The position numbers and the translations under genes are program-made. DNA of 64,000 nucleotides from Candidatus Sericytochromatia bacterium S15B-MN24 CBMW_12 (GTDB taxonomy: Bacteria; Cyanobacteriota; Sericytochromatia; S15B-MN24; UBA4093): contig DAZV01000019.1 in the NCBI GenBank assembly GCA_002083825.1, positions 1-64,000 of the forward strand, read 5' to 3'. Positions 22,519 to 33,271 of this stretch are shown piece by piece. Positions within the stretch are counted from its first letter, which is position 1. The number at the start of each line of letters is the position of its first letter. The notes under the pieces are model-generated. The model saw only the letters and a program-made list of their open reading frames with translations. It did no database searches and was not told the DNA's origin.

Positions 22519-25236
22519 TTAAATCCACGTGGGAAGCCAAAGATGCATCTGGTAATAGGTCTTGGCGATGGGTAAGCCGGACCAGAGGGGATACCAAAAG
22601 ACGAACATGCCGACTGCCATGGCGAGGTAGGCCCATCCGAGCACCTGGAAGTCGCGATGGCGCCAAAGTCGGTCGACGAAGTAGGCGATAGCGAGGCAGG
22701 CGAAGGGGATAGACTCGAACATGTAGTGCATGAAGACCAGGGGCCGGGGTTGGACGGCCCAGAGAAGATAAAGCCCGAGCCCCAAGGTGGCGAGGAAGAC
22801 GCCGGCCCAGAGTCTGCGTCGGATGGCGAGGAAGGCCATGCCGAGCAGGGCGGGGATGCTGGCCCACCAGATGGCGGGGTTTCCGATGGCGAGGATGCCC
22901 GCTATTTTTCCTTGACCCGCGTCGTGGAAGAAGTACCAGGTGGGGCGGTACATGAAGGGCCACTGGTACCAGGGCGAGGAGTAGTTGTGCTTGGCGTCGA
23001 GGTGGGCGTGGTAGCCCCACATGGCCTTCTGCAGCGTGAAGACTTCGCCGATGCCGTGTCCCTGCAGCATGTAGGGGATGTAGCTCGCGAGGTAGACGGC
23101 TGAGGGGATGGCCACGAAGTAGGCGACGCAGCGCAACAGGAAGCCGGCAACTTGCTTGGGGGTCATTTGGGCATGCGAGAGGGGTTTCCACATGTGCCAG
23201 AAGAGGTGATGGAGGAGCAGGAGTCCGATAAGGCCCCAGCCGTAGAGGGCTGACCAGCGGGTGGCGAGGGCGCAGCCGAGGCCGAGGCCGGCGAGCACGA
23301 GCCAGCGCTCCTTGGTGGTTCGGGTGAATTCCCAGAGACCGAGCGCGGCGACGATGAGGAATCCGACGACGTAAATATTGGTCATGGCCACGCGGCTCTG
23401 GACGAAGAAGACGCCGTCGAGCGCGAGGAGGGCGGTTGCGATCGCCGCGATCCGCGTGTCGCCGAAGACCCGCCGAGAGAAGAGGTAGAAGACCGCGAGG
23501 GTGGCGGTGCCGGCCAGGAGGCTGACGATTCGCCAGCCGAAGGCGTTCATGCCGAAGCCGGCGATGCCCAAAGCGGCGAGAAGCTTGGCGAGGGGAGGGT
23601 GAGTCCACTCGTAGGGGTTGATCCCCTTGAGATACTCTTCGGCCGTGCGGGCGTGGTAGACCTCGTCGAAGATCTGCTCGGGAGGGTAACCGAGCCGCCA
23701 GAGTCCGAGGGCGAAGAAGGCGAACGCGATGCCGGCGAGCCAGGCCCAGTCGGCCCGGCTCCAGGCTGCTGCGGGCGGGACGGGGGCCATCGAACTCTCG
23801 ATGAGAGGAAGCGTCTCGCCAGGCCCCTCCGGGGCGGAGTCCGGCGGGACCGGCGCGTTCATCGGGGCTTCCGTTCCCAGCGCGGCACGGTCCGGACCGT
23901 TCGCGAGGGGCGGGCCGAAGAGCACCCGGCGCCAGTCGAGGGTGGGTTGCTGCATGGTGTCGCTTCGGCGGCCGAAGGTGTAGCCGAGGAGGTCTCCGAA
24001 GAGCCACATGTTCGCGAGCACGATCCCGACGATCATGGCCTGCATGACGCCCGGGGCGACGGCGTCGTAGAGGGGTTTATGGTTATAGAGCATGAAGGCG
24101 TAGAGGACGTTGAGCAGGGCCGTGATGGTGAAGCCCCAGTAGGCGGTTCGGAGGTAGCGGTTGAAGCCTGAGGCGAGGGCCAAGAAGGCGATCGCCGGGA
24201 AAATGTAGCGCTCGTGCATGCGCGTGGGCAGCAGGAACATGCCCACCATCAGGATGGCGGCGGCCAGGAAGATGGGAGCGGAGCCGGCGTTGCGCTTTCG
24301 GTAGAGGAAGAGACCCATCCAGCCGGCCATGATCGCGACGAAGGCGAGCCCCAGGGTCTTGTGGGTGATGCCGGCGATGGTGCGGGCATCGGATAGCCAC
24401 ATGCCGGTGGGTGCCCAGATGTTGAAGGCGTTGACCGAGGAGTAGGGGTATCCCGCGGCCGTCTGGGTCATGCGTTCGTAGAGGAACTGGAAGGGGCCGA
24501 TTAACAGGGACGGCGGGCTGAAGCTATCCTGGTGGGGGAAGAAGAAAGGAGCCACCGCGACCCAGACCACGCCGAGGCCCGCAAGGATGGCCAGGGGCCA
24601 GCGCGAGGGGCGATGCCTGAACCACTGGCTCAGGAGGAAGAAGGGCGCGAGGAAGAGGCCCTGCGGCTTGAGCATGACGCCTGCCGCCGCCAGGGCCGCC
24701 GCGCGAAGCAAGTTGCCCTTGAGCAAAAGCCAGGTCACCGCCAGCATCACGAGGGTGAGCACGCCGTCTATTTGTCCCCAGATCGCCGAGACGAAGAGGG
24801 CGAGCGGGTTGAAGGCGTAGGCCAGCGAGGCGTGATAAGCCGATCTCACGGAGGTGCGGGACTTGAGCAGCAGCCAGATGAGCCAGGCGCCAGCGACATC
24901 GGCGATGGCGGCGGGCAGTTTCATGAGCCAGGTGAAGCCCATCCCCCCGGTCTGGGTCATCGTGGGGTCGAAGACCTGCTGAATCTTGCCCAGTCCCCAG
25001 AGCACGTAGAGGTAGCCGGGCGGGTAGTCGCACCACATCTCGGGGACCGTGTAGAAGTTCCCGATGCCATGCTTGACGAGCCCGACGCTCCAGGCCTTGA
25101 AGGTGTTGAGGTCGGTCCAGAAGGCCAGCGGGAAGGCCATCAAGACGAACCGCAGGACCAAGGCGACGCCCAATCCTATCAGGAGGCGGTTTCGGTACTT
25201 GGCGAAAAGCGTGGGGTTGGCGATTTCGGGGCTCAT
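22519..25236 (-). CDS. Large membrane glycosyltransferase with two GT-C modules (PMT-like)
   Basis: The 905-residue product is very hydrophobic with many membrane helices in two blocks. The N-terminal block (about 1-450) resembles GT-C mannosyltransferases (WCDYPPGYLYVLWGLGKI near the first loop, LPTRMHERYIFPAIAFLAL later). A Pro-rich linker follows. The C-terminal block (about 490-905) resembles protein O-mannosyltransferases (GT39): FDEVYHARTAEEYLKGINPY with the acidic Asp-Glu pair, THPPLAKLLAALG, and a WYPLWSGLPI end. Such enzymes transfer a sugar from a polyprenyl-phosphate donor to exported protein or glycan. ATG 25236 gives the natural N-terminus; the frame is open about 190 bases further upstream, into aroH. 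The fusion of two modules is unusual. Confidence 0.8.
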   Translation of the reverse strand: MSPEIANPTLFAKYRNRLLIGLGVALVLRFVLMAFPLAFWTDLNTFKAWSVGLVKHGIGNFYTVPEMWCDYPPGYLYVLWGLGKIQQVFDPTMTQTGGMGFTWLMKLPAAIADVAGAWLIWLLLKSRTSVRSAYHASLAYAFNPLALFVSAIWGQIDGVLTLVMLAVTWLLLKGNLLRAAALAAAGVMLKPQGLFLAPFFLLSQWFRHRPSRWPLAILAGLGVVWVAVAPFFFPHQDSFSPPSLLIGPFQFLYERMTQTAAGYPYSSVNAFNIWAPTGMWLSDARTIAGITHKTLGLAFVAIMAGWMGLFLYRKRNAGSAPIFLAAAILMVGMFLLPTRMHERYIFPAIAFLALASGFNRYLRTAYWGFTITALLNVLYAFMLYNHKPLYDAVAPGVMQAMIVGIVLANMWLFGDLLGYTFGRRSDTMQQPTLDWRRVLFGPPLANGPDRAALGTEAPMNAPVPPDSAPEGPGETLPLIESSMAPVPPAAAWSRADWAWLAGIAFAFFALGLWRLGYPPEQIFDEVYHARTAEEYLKGINPYEWTHPPLAKLLAALGIAGFGMNAFGWRIVSLLAGTATLAVFYLFSRRVFGDTRIAAIATALLALDGVFFVQSRVAMTNIYVVGFLIVAALGLWEFTRTTKERWLVLAGLGLGCALATRWSALYGWGLIGLLLLHHLFWHMWKPLSHAQMTPKQVAGFLLRCVAYFVAIPSAVYLASYIPYMLQGHGIGEVFTLQKAMWGYHAHLDAKHNYSSPWYQWPFMYRPTWYFFHDAGQGKIAGILAIGNPAIWWASIPALLGMAFLAIRRRLWAGVFLATLGLGLYLLWAVQPRPLVFMHYMFESIPFACLAIAYFVDRLWRHRDFQVLGWAYLAMAVGMFVFWYPLWSGLPIAKTYYQMHLWLPTWI

Positions 25237-25313
25237 CGCTGCAAGTTTAGCGTATGACGTGGGGGGAGACAAGGAGAGCGCCTCGCCGTGCGCCGAGTCG
25301 TGCGACGTCGGGT

Positions 25314-25682
25314 TCATTGGGGCGCGCTGAGGTCGGGTCGGAGCCGCGTGGCCTCCCGCAAGTAGACGTGCTGGATCCGATCGGGCGGCAAGTCGGTGTA
25401 GGCGTGGAGCATGAGTCTTATGCAACCGGGCAGCGCGCCCAGCACGCCGATTTCGCGGGTGCAGAGCAGCGGAACCTGGTTCCAGCCCAGTTCGCGGGCA
25501 GCTTCGGCAGGAAAGACGGCGTCCAGGTCAGGGGTCATGGTGAAGATGGCGCTGACCATGTCGTCGAGCGCCAGTGCATTGCGCTCGACAACCGCCTGAA
25601 TCAACTCCCGGGTGGCCGAGAGGATGGCTTCGCGCGTATTGGCGTCAACGGTGACGGCTCCGCGGATCGCCCGGATCCTCAT
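25314..25682 (-). CDS. aroH: Chorismate mutase, AroH type
   Basis: AroH converts chorismate to prephenate on the path to Phe and Tyr. The 122-residue product has the AroH-class pattern: [18 protein letters not shown] at the start, [31 protein letters not shown] in the middle, and CIRLMLHAY with the active-site Arg near the end. The ATG at 25682 has AAGGAGGT directly before it and overlaps the rph stop codon (ATGA), so translation is coupled to rph. Pairing of aroH with rph has no obvious metabolic logic. Confidence 0.94.
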   Translation of the reverse strand: MRIRAIRGAVTVDANTREAILSATRELIQAVVERNALALDDMVSAIFTMTPDLDAVFPAEAARELGWNQVPLLCTREIGVLGALPGCIRLMLHAYTDLPPDRIQHVYLREATRLRPDLSAPQ

Positions 25683-26401
25683 ACCTCCTTCACCGCCTGT
25701 GCCTGAGCCCGAATCAGCTGGGCGATACCCCTGTCTGCGAGATCCAGCATCTGGGAGAGCATCGCCCGGTCGAACGGAGCGCCTTCGGCTGTGCCCTGGA
25801 TTTCGACGTAGCGCCCGTTTCCGAGGCCGACCACGTTCATGTCGGTTTCCGCCTTGGAGTCCTCGTCGTAGTCCAGGTCGAGCCGGGCTTCCCCGTCGAT
25901 GATCCCGACAGAGATGGCCGCGAGGGGGTCCAGCCGCGGGAGCCGGGGGAGCTTGCCTTGCGCCACCAGCCAGCTGAGGGCGTCGTGGACGGCCACCCAT
26001 GCCCCGGTGATGGCGGCGGTCCGGGTGCCTCCGTCGGCCTGGATCACGTCGCAGTCGACCGTGATCTGACGTTCACCGAGTGCTGAGGTGTCGAGCACGC
26101 CGCGCAGGGCGCGACCGATCAGGCGCTGGATTTCATGGGTCCGGCCGCCGACCTTTCCGAGGCTCGATTCACGGGCCGAGCGGGTATGGGTCGAGCGCGG
26201 AAGCAACATGTACTCTCCGGTCAGCCATCCTTTGCCCTGGCCCTTGAGGAACGAGGGTACCCGCTCTTCGATGGAGGCGTTGCAGAGCACCTTGGTATGG
26301 CCGAAGCTGACGAGGACGGAGCCCTCCGCGTAGCGGGTGAAGCCCCGCTCGAAGCTGAAGGGACGGAGCTGATCGGGATTGCGGCCATCGGGACGCGGCA
26401 T
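25679..26401 (-). CDS. rph: Ribonuclease PH
   Basis: RNase PH trims the 3-prime ends of tRNA precursors using phosphate. The 240-residue product has the family length and motifs: [49 protein letters not shown]-type segment [43 protein letters not shown], and [24 protein letters not shown] precedes the chosen ATG; the frame is open upstream, but that extension has no family similarity. It is transcribed with aroH. Confidence 0.96.
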   Translation of the reverse strand: MPRPDGRNPDQLRPFSFERGFTRYAEGSVLVSFGHTKVLCNASIEERVPSFLKGQGKGWLTGEYMLLPRSTHTRSARESSLGKVGGRTHEIQRLIGRALRGVLDTSALGERQITVDCDVIQADGGTRTAAITGAWVAVHDALSWLVAQGKLPRLPRLDPLAAISVGIIDGEARLDLDYDEDSKAETDMNVVGLGNGRYVEIQGTAEGAPFDRAMLSQMLDLADRGIAQLIRAQAQAVKEV

Positions 26402-26588
26402 GGGAAACCTCCTCGGAATCAAAACGATGCTCGATTGTCGCATAAGTCCCCGGATCGGTCGACGGGGCTCGGTGGAGCCCCGCGGAGCGTTAAGCATCCG
26501 ATCATTGGGATATCCCCGGAAACACGGGGGCGTTCGAGTGCCCTGGGTCCGCATCTTCGCGGGCGCCAGGGAGGCCTTCAGCCAGCTA

Positions 26589-26660
26589 GCCGTCGGAGAT
26601 GCGAGCCGGCCCGGGCAGGGATCCACGTTTTCCGTCTACCTGCCCGTGGGCCTGGACTCA
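26589..26660 (+). pseudogene. Possible remnant of a histidine-kinase C-terminus
   Basis: A plus-strand frame here encodes [17 protein letters not shown], the pattern that ends the ATPase domain of sensor histidine kinases (S.PGQGSTF.V.LP). No upstream G1/G2 boxes or H-box are in frame, and the frame has no Shine-Dalgarno. It lies in the 256-base gap between rph and the DUF362 gene (both minus strand) and touches the end of the latter. It may be a decayed gene end or a chance match. Confidence 0.3.
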
Positions 26661-27716
26661 GATGATCAGCAGTTCGTAGTCTCGCCGACCGAGTCCGAGG
26701 GTTTCGGCGTAGGCCAGTAAGTGGGTGGGATCCACGCCGGGGGTGAGCTGCGCGAGCTTGTCGGGGGCGTTCGGGTCGCTCAAGCGGGTGCCGGGAAGGC
26801 CGGCCTGCATGGAGAAGAAGTCCAGGGTGGCTTGGTCGAGCGCCACGGGGTCGCGGGAGGCGAGCACCCCGACGTCGGCGATCACGGGGGCGTCCGAGAA
26901 GGGGGCGTCATCTCCTTCGGGGGTGACGTCGAGCATGATGTTGAAGAAGCAGGCCTTCTGGGCCTTGCCTTGGAGTGCGGCGAGGCATGCTTCGGCGATT
27001 CGTTCTTGCTGCTCGGACGGTGAAAGCGGGGCGCCGAGCTGAGCGTCGTCGTCGCAGCAGTTGAGGCAGGCCTGGGAAGGGGCTTCCAGCAGGATCGGGG
27101 CGTGGGGAGCGCTGGCGCCGACCAGGCAGGAACCGCAGGCGGCGCAGCGCTCGGAGACCGTCGCATGGGTCAGGAAAGGGCGTCCTGCGCGGGTCACAGA
27201 GAGAAGCCCCAGGTGATGAATGGCGCCCGAGAGGGCGGTGACTGGGGTGACGGTGACGTGATTGACCACGATCAGGACCTGTGATCCCCAGAGGGCGCTG
27301 GCGATCGGCACGGTGTCGAGGTGACGGCCCGCGATCCGGACCGGGACGTGGTCGTGGCCCATGAGGCCGTCGGCCATCATGACGGGGGCCCCCAAGGTGG
27401 CTTCGGTGAAGCCATGCTCGGTGGCGGTCATCAGGTGCGTGGCGGCGTTGGAGCGCGGACCGATGCCGAGCGCGCCGGTATCGGTGACGAAGGGAACGCC
27501 GCGCCGCTGGCGGGTCTTGCGGATGATGCGCTTGAGGATCTCGGGCCGGACGTGGGTGGTGTTGCCGCGCTCTCCGAAGCAGGTCTTGATGGCGACGAGG
27601 TCACCCTCGGCGATCGCTTGACTGAAACCCGCCGTCTCGAAGAGCTGTTCGATCTTGTCGAGCAGCCCTCCTCCGCTGGTAGCCCGGCGCTGGGCGAAGT
27701 AGACCTCTGCGGGCAT
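26658..27716 (-). CDS. DUF362 family protein with Cys cluster
   Basis: The 352-residue product matches DUF362 (COG2768) proteins: VAIKTCFGERGNTTHVRPEI, PFVTDTGAL, and VIADVGVLASRDPVALDQATLDF near the end. Between about residues 190 and 225 lies a Cys-rich insert (ERCAACGSCLVGASAP, then CLNCCDD) resembling a degenerate 2x[4Fe-4S] ferredoxin module, so an iron-sulfur or other metal role is likely. The substrate is unknown for the family. A GAAGGGGG Shine-Dalgarno precedes the ATG. It is divergent from the tetR gene. Confidence 0.85.
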   Translation of the reverse strand: MPAEVYFAQRRATSGGGLLDKIEQLFETAGFSQAIAEGDLVAIKTCFGERGNTTHVRPEILKRIIRKTRQRRGVPFVTDTGALGIGPRSNAATHLMTATEHGFTEATLGAPVMMADGLMGHDHVPVRIAGRHLDTVPIASALWGSQVLIVVNHVTVTPVTALSGAIHHLGLLSVTRAGRPFLTHATVSERCAACGSCLVGASAPHAPILLEAPSQACLNCCDDDAQLGAPLSPSEQQERIAEACLAALQGKAQKACFFNIMLDVTPEGDDAPFSDAPVIADVGVLASRDPVALDQATLDFFSMQAGLPGTRLSDPNAPDKLAQLTPGVDPTHLLAYAETLGLGRRDYELLII

Positions 27717-27745
27717 GGGATCCCCCTTCTACGTTGTGCAGGCGA

Positions 27746-27759
27746 GTGACGGGCGTCAC
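27746..27759. promoter_or_regulatory. Perfect palindrome in the DUF362 leader
   Basis: GTGACG-GG-CGTCAC is a perfect 6+2+6 inverted repeat 30 bases upstream of the DUF362 start, a plausible operator position. The rest of the 318-base divergent gap (27717-28034) holds the tetR promoter and operator and nothing else recognised. Confidence 0.3.
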
Positions 27760-27878
27760 CAATCTTAACACGCTCGCTCGGTTTCGGCAGCCCGTTGCCG
27801 GGCATAAGGGCCACGGAATGCTGCACCGCCCTGCCGACAAGCCCGGAACACTGACGTGACGCGCGGTCGGACTTCGAC

Positions 27879-27907
27879 TTGACAGTCCGGGCCCGTTCTG
27901 ATAATAA
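27879..27907 (+). promoter_or_regulatory. Promoter of the beta-oxidation operon
   Basis: TTGACA (27879-27884, perfect consensus) and TAATAA (27902-27907) are 17 bases apart. A palindromic operator begins four bases after the -10, covering the likely start point of transcription. Confidence 0.7.
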
Positions 27908-27910
27908 ACG

Positions 27911-27930
27911 GTTAGTGACGACTCACTAAC
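27911..27930. promoter_or_regulatory. Probable TetR-family operator
   Basis: GTTAGTGA-CGAC-TCACTAAC is a perfect 8+4+8 inverted repeat just downstream of the -10 box. Bound repressor would block initiation. Its form recalls operators of TetR-type fatty-acid regulators such as FadR of Bacillus (TGAATGA...TCATTCA). The adjacent tetR gene is the obvious candidate repressor. Confidence 0.7.
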
Positions 27931-28034
27931 GGCCGCCGAACGGCCGGATGGCCTTTTTCGCGCTGACGTCGCTGACGACCCCAGCATCGGGAGTCGCCGC
28001 GGGAGCGCGGAATCATGTTCAGGAGAGGGGAACC

Positions 28035-28721
28035 ATGTCGGGAGACGCGAAGGAACGGTTGACGGCAGAGGAGCGGCGCGCCCAGATCCTCCGTTGCGCC
28101 ACGGCCGTCTTCGCCCGCTCGAACTACCGGGTGGCCGGCATGGCCGAGATTGCCAAGGAAGCCGGCATCTCCGAGCCCACCGTCTACAAGCACTTCGATT
28201 CCAAGAAACACCTCTTCCTCACCATCCTCGACAAGGTCGGCGCCCATACCCTGCGCCACTGGCAAGAACTCGCCGAACGCACTCCCGACTGTCTCGCCCT
28301 CCTGCGGCAAATCGGCCTCTCCCACTTCGACGCCGTCCACGCCCATCCCGACAACCTCAAGGTCCAGTTCCAGGCCCTCTCCGAAACCGAGGACCGGGAA
28401 ATCCGCGAGACCCTTCACCGCAACTTCGCCGCCTATGCCAACTTCATCGCCAGCATCCTCGACGCCGGCAAGGAACGCGCGCAGGTCCATGCGCTGCTGG
28501 ACGTGCGCGCCGCCGCATGGCAAATGATCTCCATCGGTTTCACCCTCAACCTCACCTCCCTGCTCGGCTTCAACGCCGAACTCTCCCGCGATACCCTCGA
28601 TGTGATGGGTGACAATCTCCTGCTGTCTTTCGGGGCGGCGGCCCCTCTCCCCGAGAACGAATCGCTCGAGTCATCCTCAAGGAATACCGGTAACCCCCTA
28701 GCGAAAGGAACTAGACCATGA
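28035..28721 (+). CDS. TetR-family regulator of the beta-oxidation operon
   Basis: The 228-residue product has an N-terminal TetR DNA-binding domain (about 10-60: RRAQILRCATAVFARSNYRVAGMAEIAKEAGISEPTVYKHFDSKKHLF) and a C-terminal helical ligand domain. Linked to acyl-CoA genes, its ligand is probably an acyl-CoA, as for FadR of Bacillus; this is inference. ATG 28035 follows GGAGAGGGG at the right distance; the frame is open 87 bases upstream, but that would overlap the leader. Its stop overlaps the thiolase ATG (ATGA), so regulator and pathway are co-translated and autoregulated. Confidence 0.92.
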   Translation: MSGDAKERLTAEERRAQILRCATAVFARSNYRVAGMAEIAKEAGISEPTVYKHFDSKKHLFLTILDKVGAHTLRHWQELAERTPDCLALLRQIGLSHFDAVHAHPDNLKVQFQALSETEDREIRETLHRNFAAYANFIASILDAGKERAQVHALLDVRAAAWQMISIGFTLNLTSLLGFNAELSRDTLDVMGDNLLLSFGAAAPLPENESLESSSRNTGNPLAKGTRP

Positions 28722-29914
28722 AGGAAGTCGTCCTGATTGACGGGGTACGTACCCCGTTCGGTAACTTCGGCGGAGTCCTCAAGGACCTGCCCGCCCACGA
28801 ACTGGGCCGGCTCGTCATTGCCGAACTGCTGAGCCGCAACCTCGTGGCGGCCGATCAGATCGAAGAGGTCATCATGGGCTGCTGCGGCCAGCAGTCGGAC
28901 GCGCCCAACATCGCGCGCGTGGCCGCCCTCAACGCGGGTGTTCCCAAGGAGGTTCCCGGCTATACCGTCCATCGCAACTGCGGCTCCGGGATGCAAGCCA
29001 TCATCAACGCCTACCAGAACATCAACCTCGGCGACGCCGACATCCACATCGTCGGCGGCACCGACTCCATGAGCTCCTATCCCTTCGTCAGCCGCGACAT
29101 GCGCTTCGGCAAGCGCATGCGCAACTCCGAGCTGATCGATTCCCTCTGGGAAGGCCTCACCGACCCCGTCTGCAACATGCTCATGGGCCAGACCGCCGAG
29201 ATCCTCGCCGCCGAGTTCGGCATCTCCCGCGACGAACAGGACCAATACGCCGTCAATTCCCACAAAAAAGCCTTCAAGGCCGCCCGCTCGGGCGTCTTCA
29301 AGGACGAATTGATGACCGTCAACGTCCCCAAGCGCTCCGGCGGCAAGGACGTCGCGCCCGAACCCGTCAGCGCCGACGAGGGACCCAACCCCGCGCTCTC
29401 CATGCAGATGCTCGGCATGTACCCCACCATCTTCAAGAAGGGCGGAACCGTCACCCCCGGCAACGCCTGCGGTACCAACGACGGCGCCGCCGCCATCCTC
29501 GCCATGAGCTCCGACAAGGCCCAGGAACTCAACCTCACGCCGCTCGCCATCGTTCGCTCCTACGCCACCTTCGGCGTCGAACCCGAACGCATGGGCATCG
29601 CCCCCGCCTACGCCATCCCCAAGGCTCTCAACAAGGCCGGGCTCACCCTCGACCAGATGGACATCGTCGAGGTCAACGAGGCCTTCGCCGCCCAGGTCCT
29701 CTCGGTCGCCAAGGTCCTCGAACTCGACCTCGCCAGGCTCAACCCCAACGGCGGCGCCATCGCCCTCGGACACCCCGTCGGCACCTCCGGCGCCCGTCTG
29801 GCCCTCACCATGGCCAAGGAACTCGCCCGCCGCGGCACCAAGTACGGCGTCGCCGCCCTCTGCATCGGCGGCGGACAGGGCATCGCCATGGTCCTTGAGA
29901 ACCCGAACGCTTAG
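28718..29914 (+). CDS. fadA: Acetyl-CoA acyltransferase (thiolase)
   Basis: This enzyme splits 3-ketoacyl-CoA with CoA in the last step of beta-oxidation (or condenses acetyl-CoA in reverse). The 398-residue product has the nucleophile Cys88 in HRNCGSGMQA, the TPGNACGTNDGAAA segment, EVNEAFAAQ, the GHPVGTSGAR His box, and the second Cys in CIGGGQG. It is coupled to tetR by a four-base overlap and followed after 26 bases by the hydratase/dehydrogenase gene. Chain-length preference cannot be read from sequence, so atoB-like activity is an alternative. Confidence 0.94.
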   Translation: MKEVVLIDGVRTPFGNFGGVLKDLPAHELGRLVIAELLSRNLVAADQIEEVIMGCCGQQSDAPNIARVAALNAGVPKEVPGYTVHRNCGSGMQAIINAYQNINLGDADIHIVGGTDSMSSYPFVSRDMRFGKRMRNSELIDSLWEGLTDPVCNMLMGQTAEILAAEFGISRDEQDQYAVNSHKKAFKAARSGVFKDELMTVNVPKRSGGKDVAPEPVSADEGPNPALSMQMLGMYPTIFKKGGTVTPGNACGTNDGAAAILAMSSDKAQELNLTPLAIVRSYATFGVEPERMGIAPAYAIPKALNKAGLTLDQMDIVEVNEAFAAQVLSVAKVLELDLARLNPNGGAIALGHPVGTSGARLALTMAKELARRGTKYGVAALCIGGGQGIAMVLENPNA

Positions 29915-29940
29915 CGCTTTCACCTAGAGGAGATTCACGA

Positions 29941-31989
<2,049 letters not shown>

Positions 31990-31998
31990 GGGAAAATC

Positions 31999-32022
31999 GG
32001 GGCGAAGCTCGAACTTCGCCCC
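31999..32022 (+). promoter_or_regulatory. Intercistronic hairpin in the beta-oxidation operon
   Basis: GGGGCGAAG (31999-32007) pairs perfectly with CTTCGCCCC (32014-32022) around a six-base loop. No T run follows, and the next Shine-Dalgarno (AAAGGAG) comes 12 bases later, so it is more likely an mRNA-stabilising or processing element than a terminator. Confidence 0.55.
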
Positions 32023-32042
32023 AAGTCCAAAGGAGTAAAACC

Positions 32043-33215
32043 ATGGAGTTATTCTTCAGCGAAGAACAGAAAATGCTTCGCCAGATGGCCCGCGAGTTCG
32101 TCGACCGCGAGGTCCGGCCCCTTGCCGACAAGCACGACAAGGAAGAGAAGATCGAGCGCGGAATCATCGCCAAGATGGCTGAACAGGGCTTCCTGGGCGG
32201 CACCATCCCCGAGGAGTACGGCGGCTCGAACCTCGGCAAGACCGGCTTCTGCATCATCGGCGAGGAAATCGGCCGCGTCGACTCGAGCCTCGGCACCACC
32301 ATGGGCGCCCACTCGGGCATCGGCACCTACGGTATCGTCCTCGACGGCACCGAAGAACAAAAGCAGAAGTACCTGCCCAAGATCGCCTCGGCCGAAATGA
32401 TCGCGGCCTTCGCCCTCACCGAACCCGGAGCCGGCTCCGACGCCGCCGCCATCAAGACCCGCGCCGAACGCGACGCCAACGGCGACTGGATCCTCAACGG
32501 CAACAAGATCTGGATCACCAACGGCGGCATGGCCGATCTCTTCACCGTCTTCGCCGTCACCGACCCCGCCCTCGGCGCCCGCGGCGGCGTGACCGCCTTC
32601 CTCGTCGAACGCGCCTTCGGCGGCGTCGAGAACGGCCCCAAGCTCGCCAAGATGGGCATCAAGGGGTCCGACACCCGCGAGATCTTCTTCCGGAACGTCC
32701 GCGTCCCCAAGGAGAACGTCCTCGGTCAGGTCGGACTCGGCTTCGTCACCGCCATGAAGATCCTCGACATCGGTCGACTCTCGCTCGGCGCCTCCTGCCT
32801 GGGCGCGGCCAAGGAAGCGCTCGATCTCTCGATCAAGCACGCCACCACCCGCATCCAGTTCAGCAAGCCCATCGCCGAGCAGCAAGCCATCCAGTTCTAC
32901 CTCGCCGAGATGGCCACCCGCATCTTCGCGATGGAGCAGATGGTCTACTACACCTCCATGCTCGCCGACCAGGGCAAGAAGGTGACCCTCGAGGGCTCGA
33001 TGGTCAAGCTCTTCTGCACCGAGAACTCGACCTGGATCATCAACAAGGCCGTCCAGATCCACGGCGGCATGGGCTACTCCGCCGAGTACCCCATCGAGCG
33101 CATGTTCCGCGACGCCCGCATCTGCGAGATCTTCGAAGGCACCAACGAAATCCAGAAGCTCGTCATCGCGCGCGAAGTCCTCAAGGACTACGCCAAGGAA
33201 TTCGCCCGCGTCTAG
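32043..33215 (+). CDS. Acyl-CoA dehydrogenase
   Basis: This flavoenzyme makes the first double bond in beta-oxidation and passes electrons to ETF, encoded just downstream. The 390-residue product has the three acyl-CoA dehydrogenase domains: FALTEPGAGSDAAAIKT and ILNGNKIWITNGG for flavin and substrate binding, IKGSDTREIFFRNVRVPKENVLG, and the C-terminal QIHGGMGYSAEYPIERMFRDARICEIFEGTNEIQ, where Glu365 is the likely catalytic base. That Glu position is the one of short- and medium-chain enzymes. AAAGGAG precedes the ATG. Confidence 0.94.
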   Translation: MELFFSEEQKMLRQMAREFVDREVRPLADKHDKEEKIERGIIAKMAEQGFLGGTIPEEYGGSNLGKTGFCIIGEEIGRVDSSLGTTMGAHSGIGTYGIVLDGTEEQKQKYLPKIASAEMIAAFALTEPGAGSDAAAIKTRAERDANGDWILNGNKIWITNGGMADLFTVFAVTDPALGARGGVTAFLVERAFGGVENGPKLAKMGIKGSDTREIFFRNVRVPKENVLGQVGLGFVTAMKILDIGRLSLGASCLGAAKEALDLSIKHATTRIQFSKPIAEQQAIQFYLAEMATRIFAMEQMVYYTSMLADQGKKVTLEGSMVKLFCTENSTWIINKAVQIHGGMGYSAEYPIERMFRDARICEIFEGTNEIQKLVIAREVLKDYAKEFARV

Positions 33216-33223
33216 CCCGACTC

Positions 33224-33251
33224 GCCCCGCCGGTCGCTTGGGCGGCGGGGC
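33224..33251 (+). promoter_or_regulatory. Intercistronic hairpin before etfB
   Basis: GCCCCGCCG (33224-33232) pairs perfectly with CGGCGGGGC (33243-33251) around a ten-base loop, without a T run. It is the second such hairpin between genes of this operon. Confidence 0.5.
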
Positions 33252-33271
33252 ACCTGGTTTCTGGAGGACTC

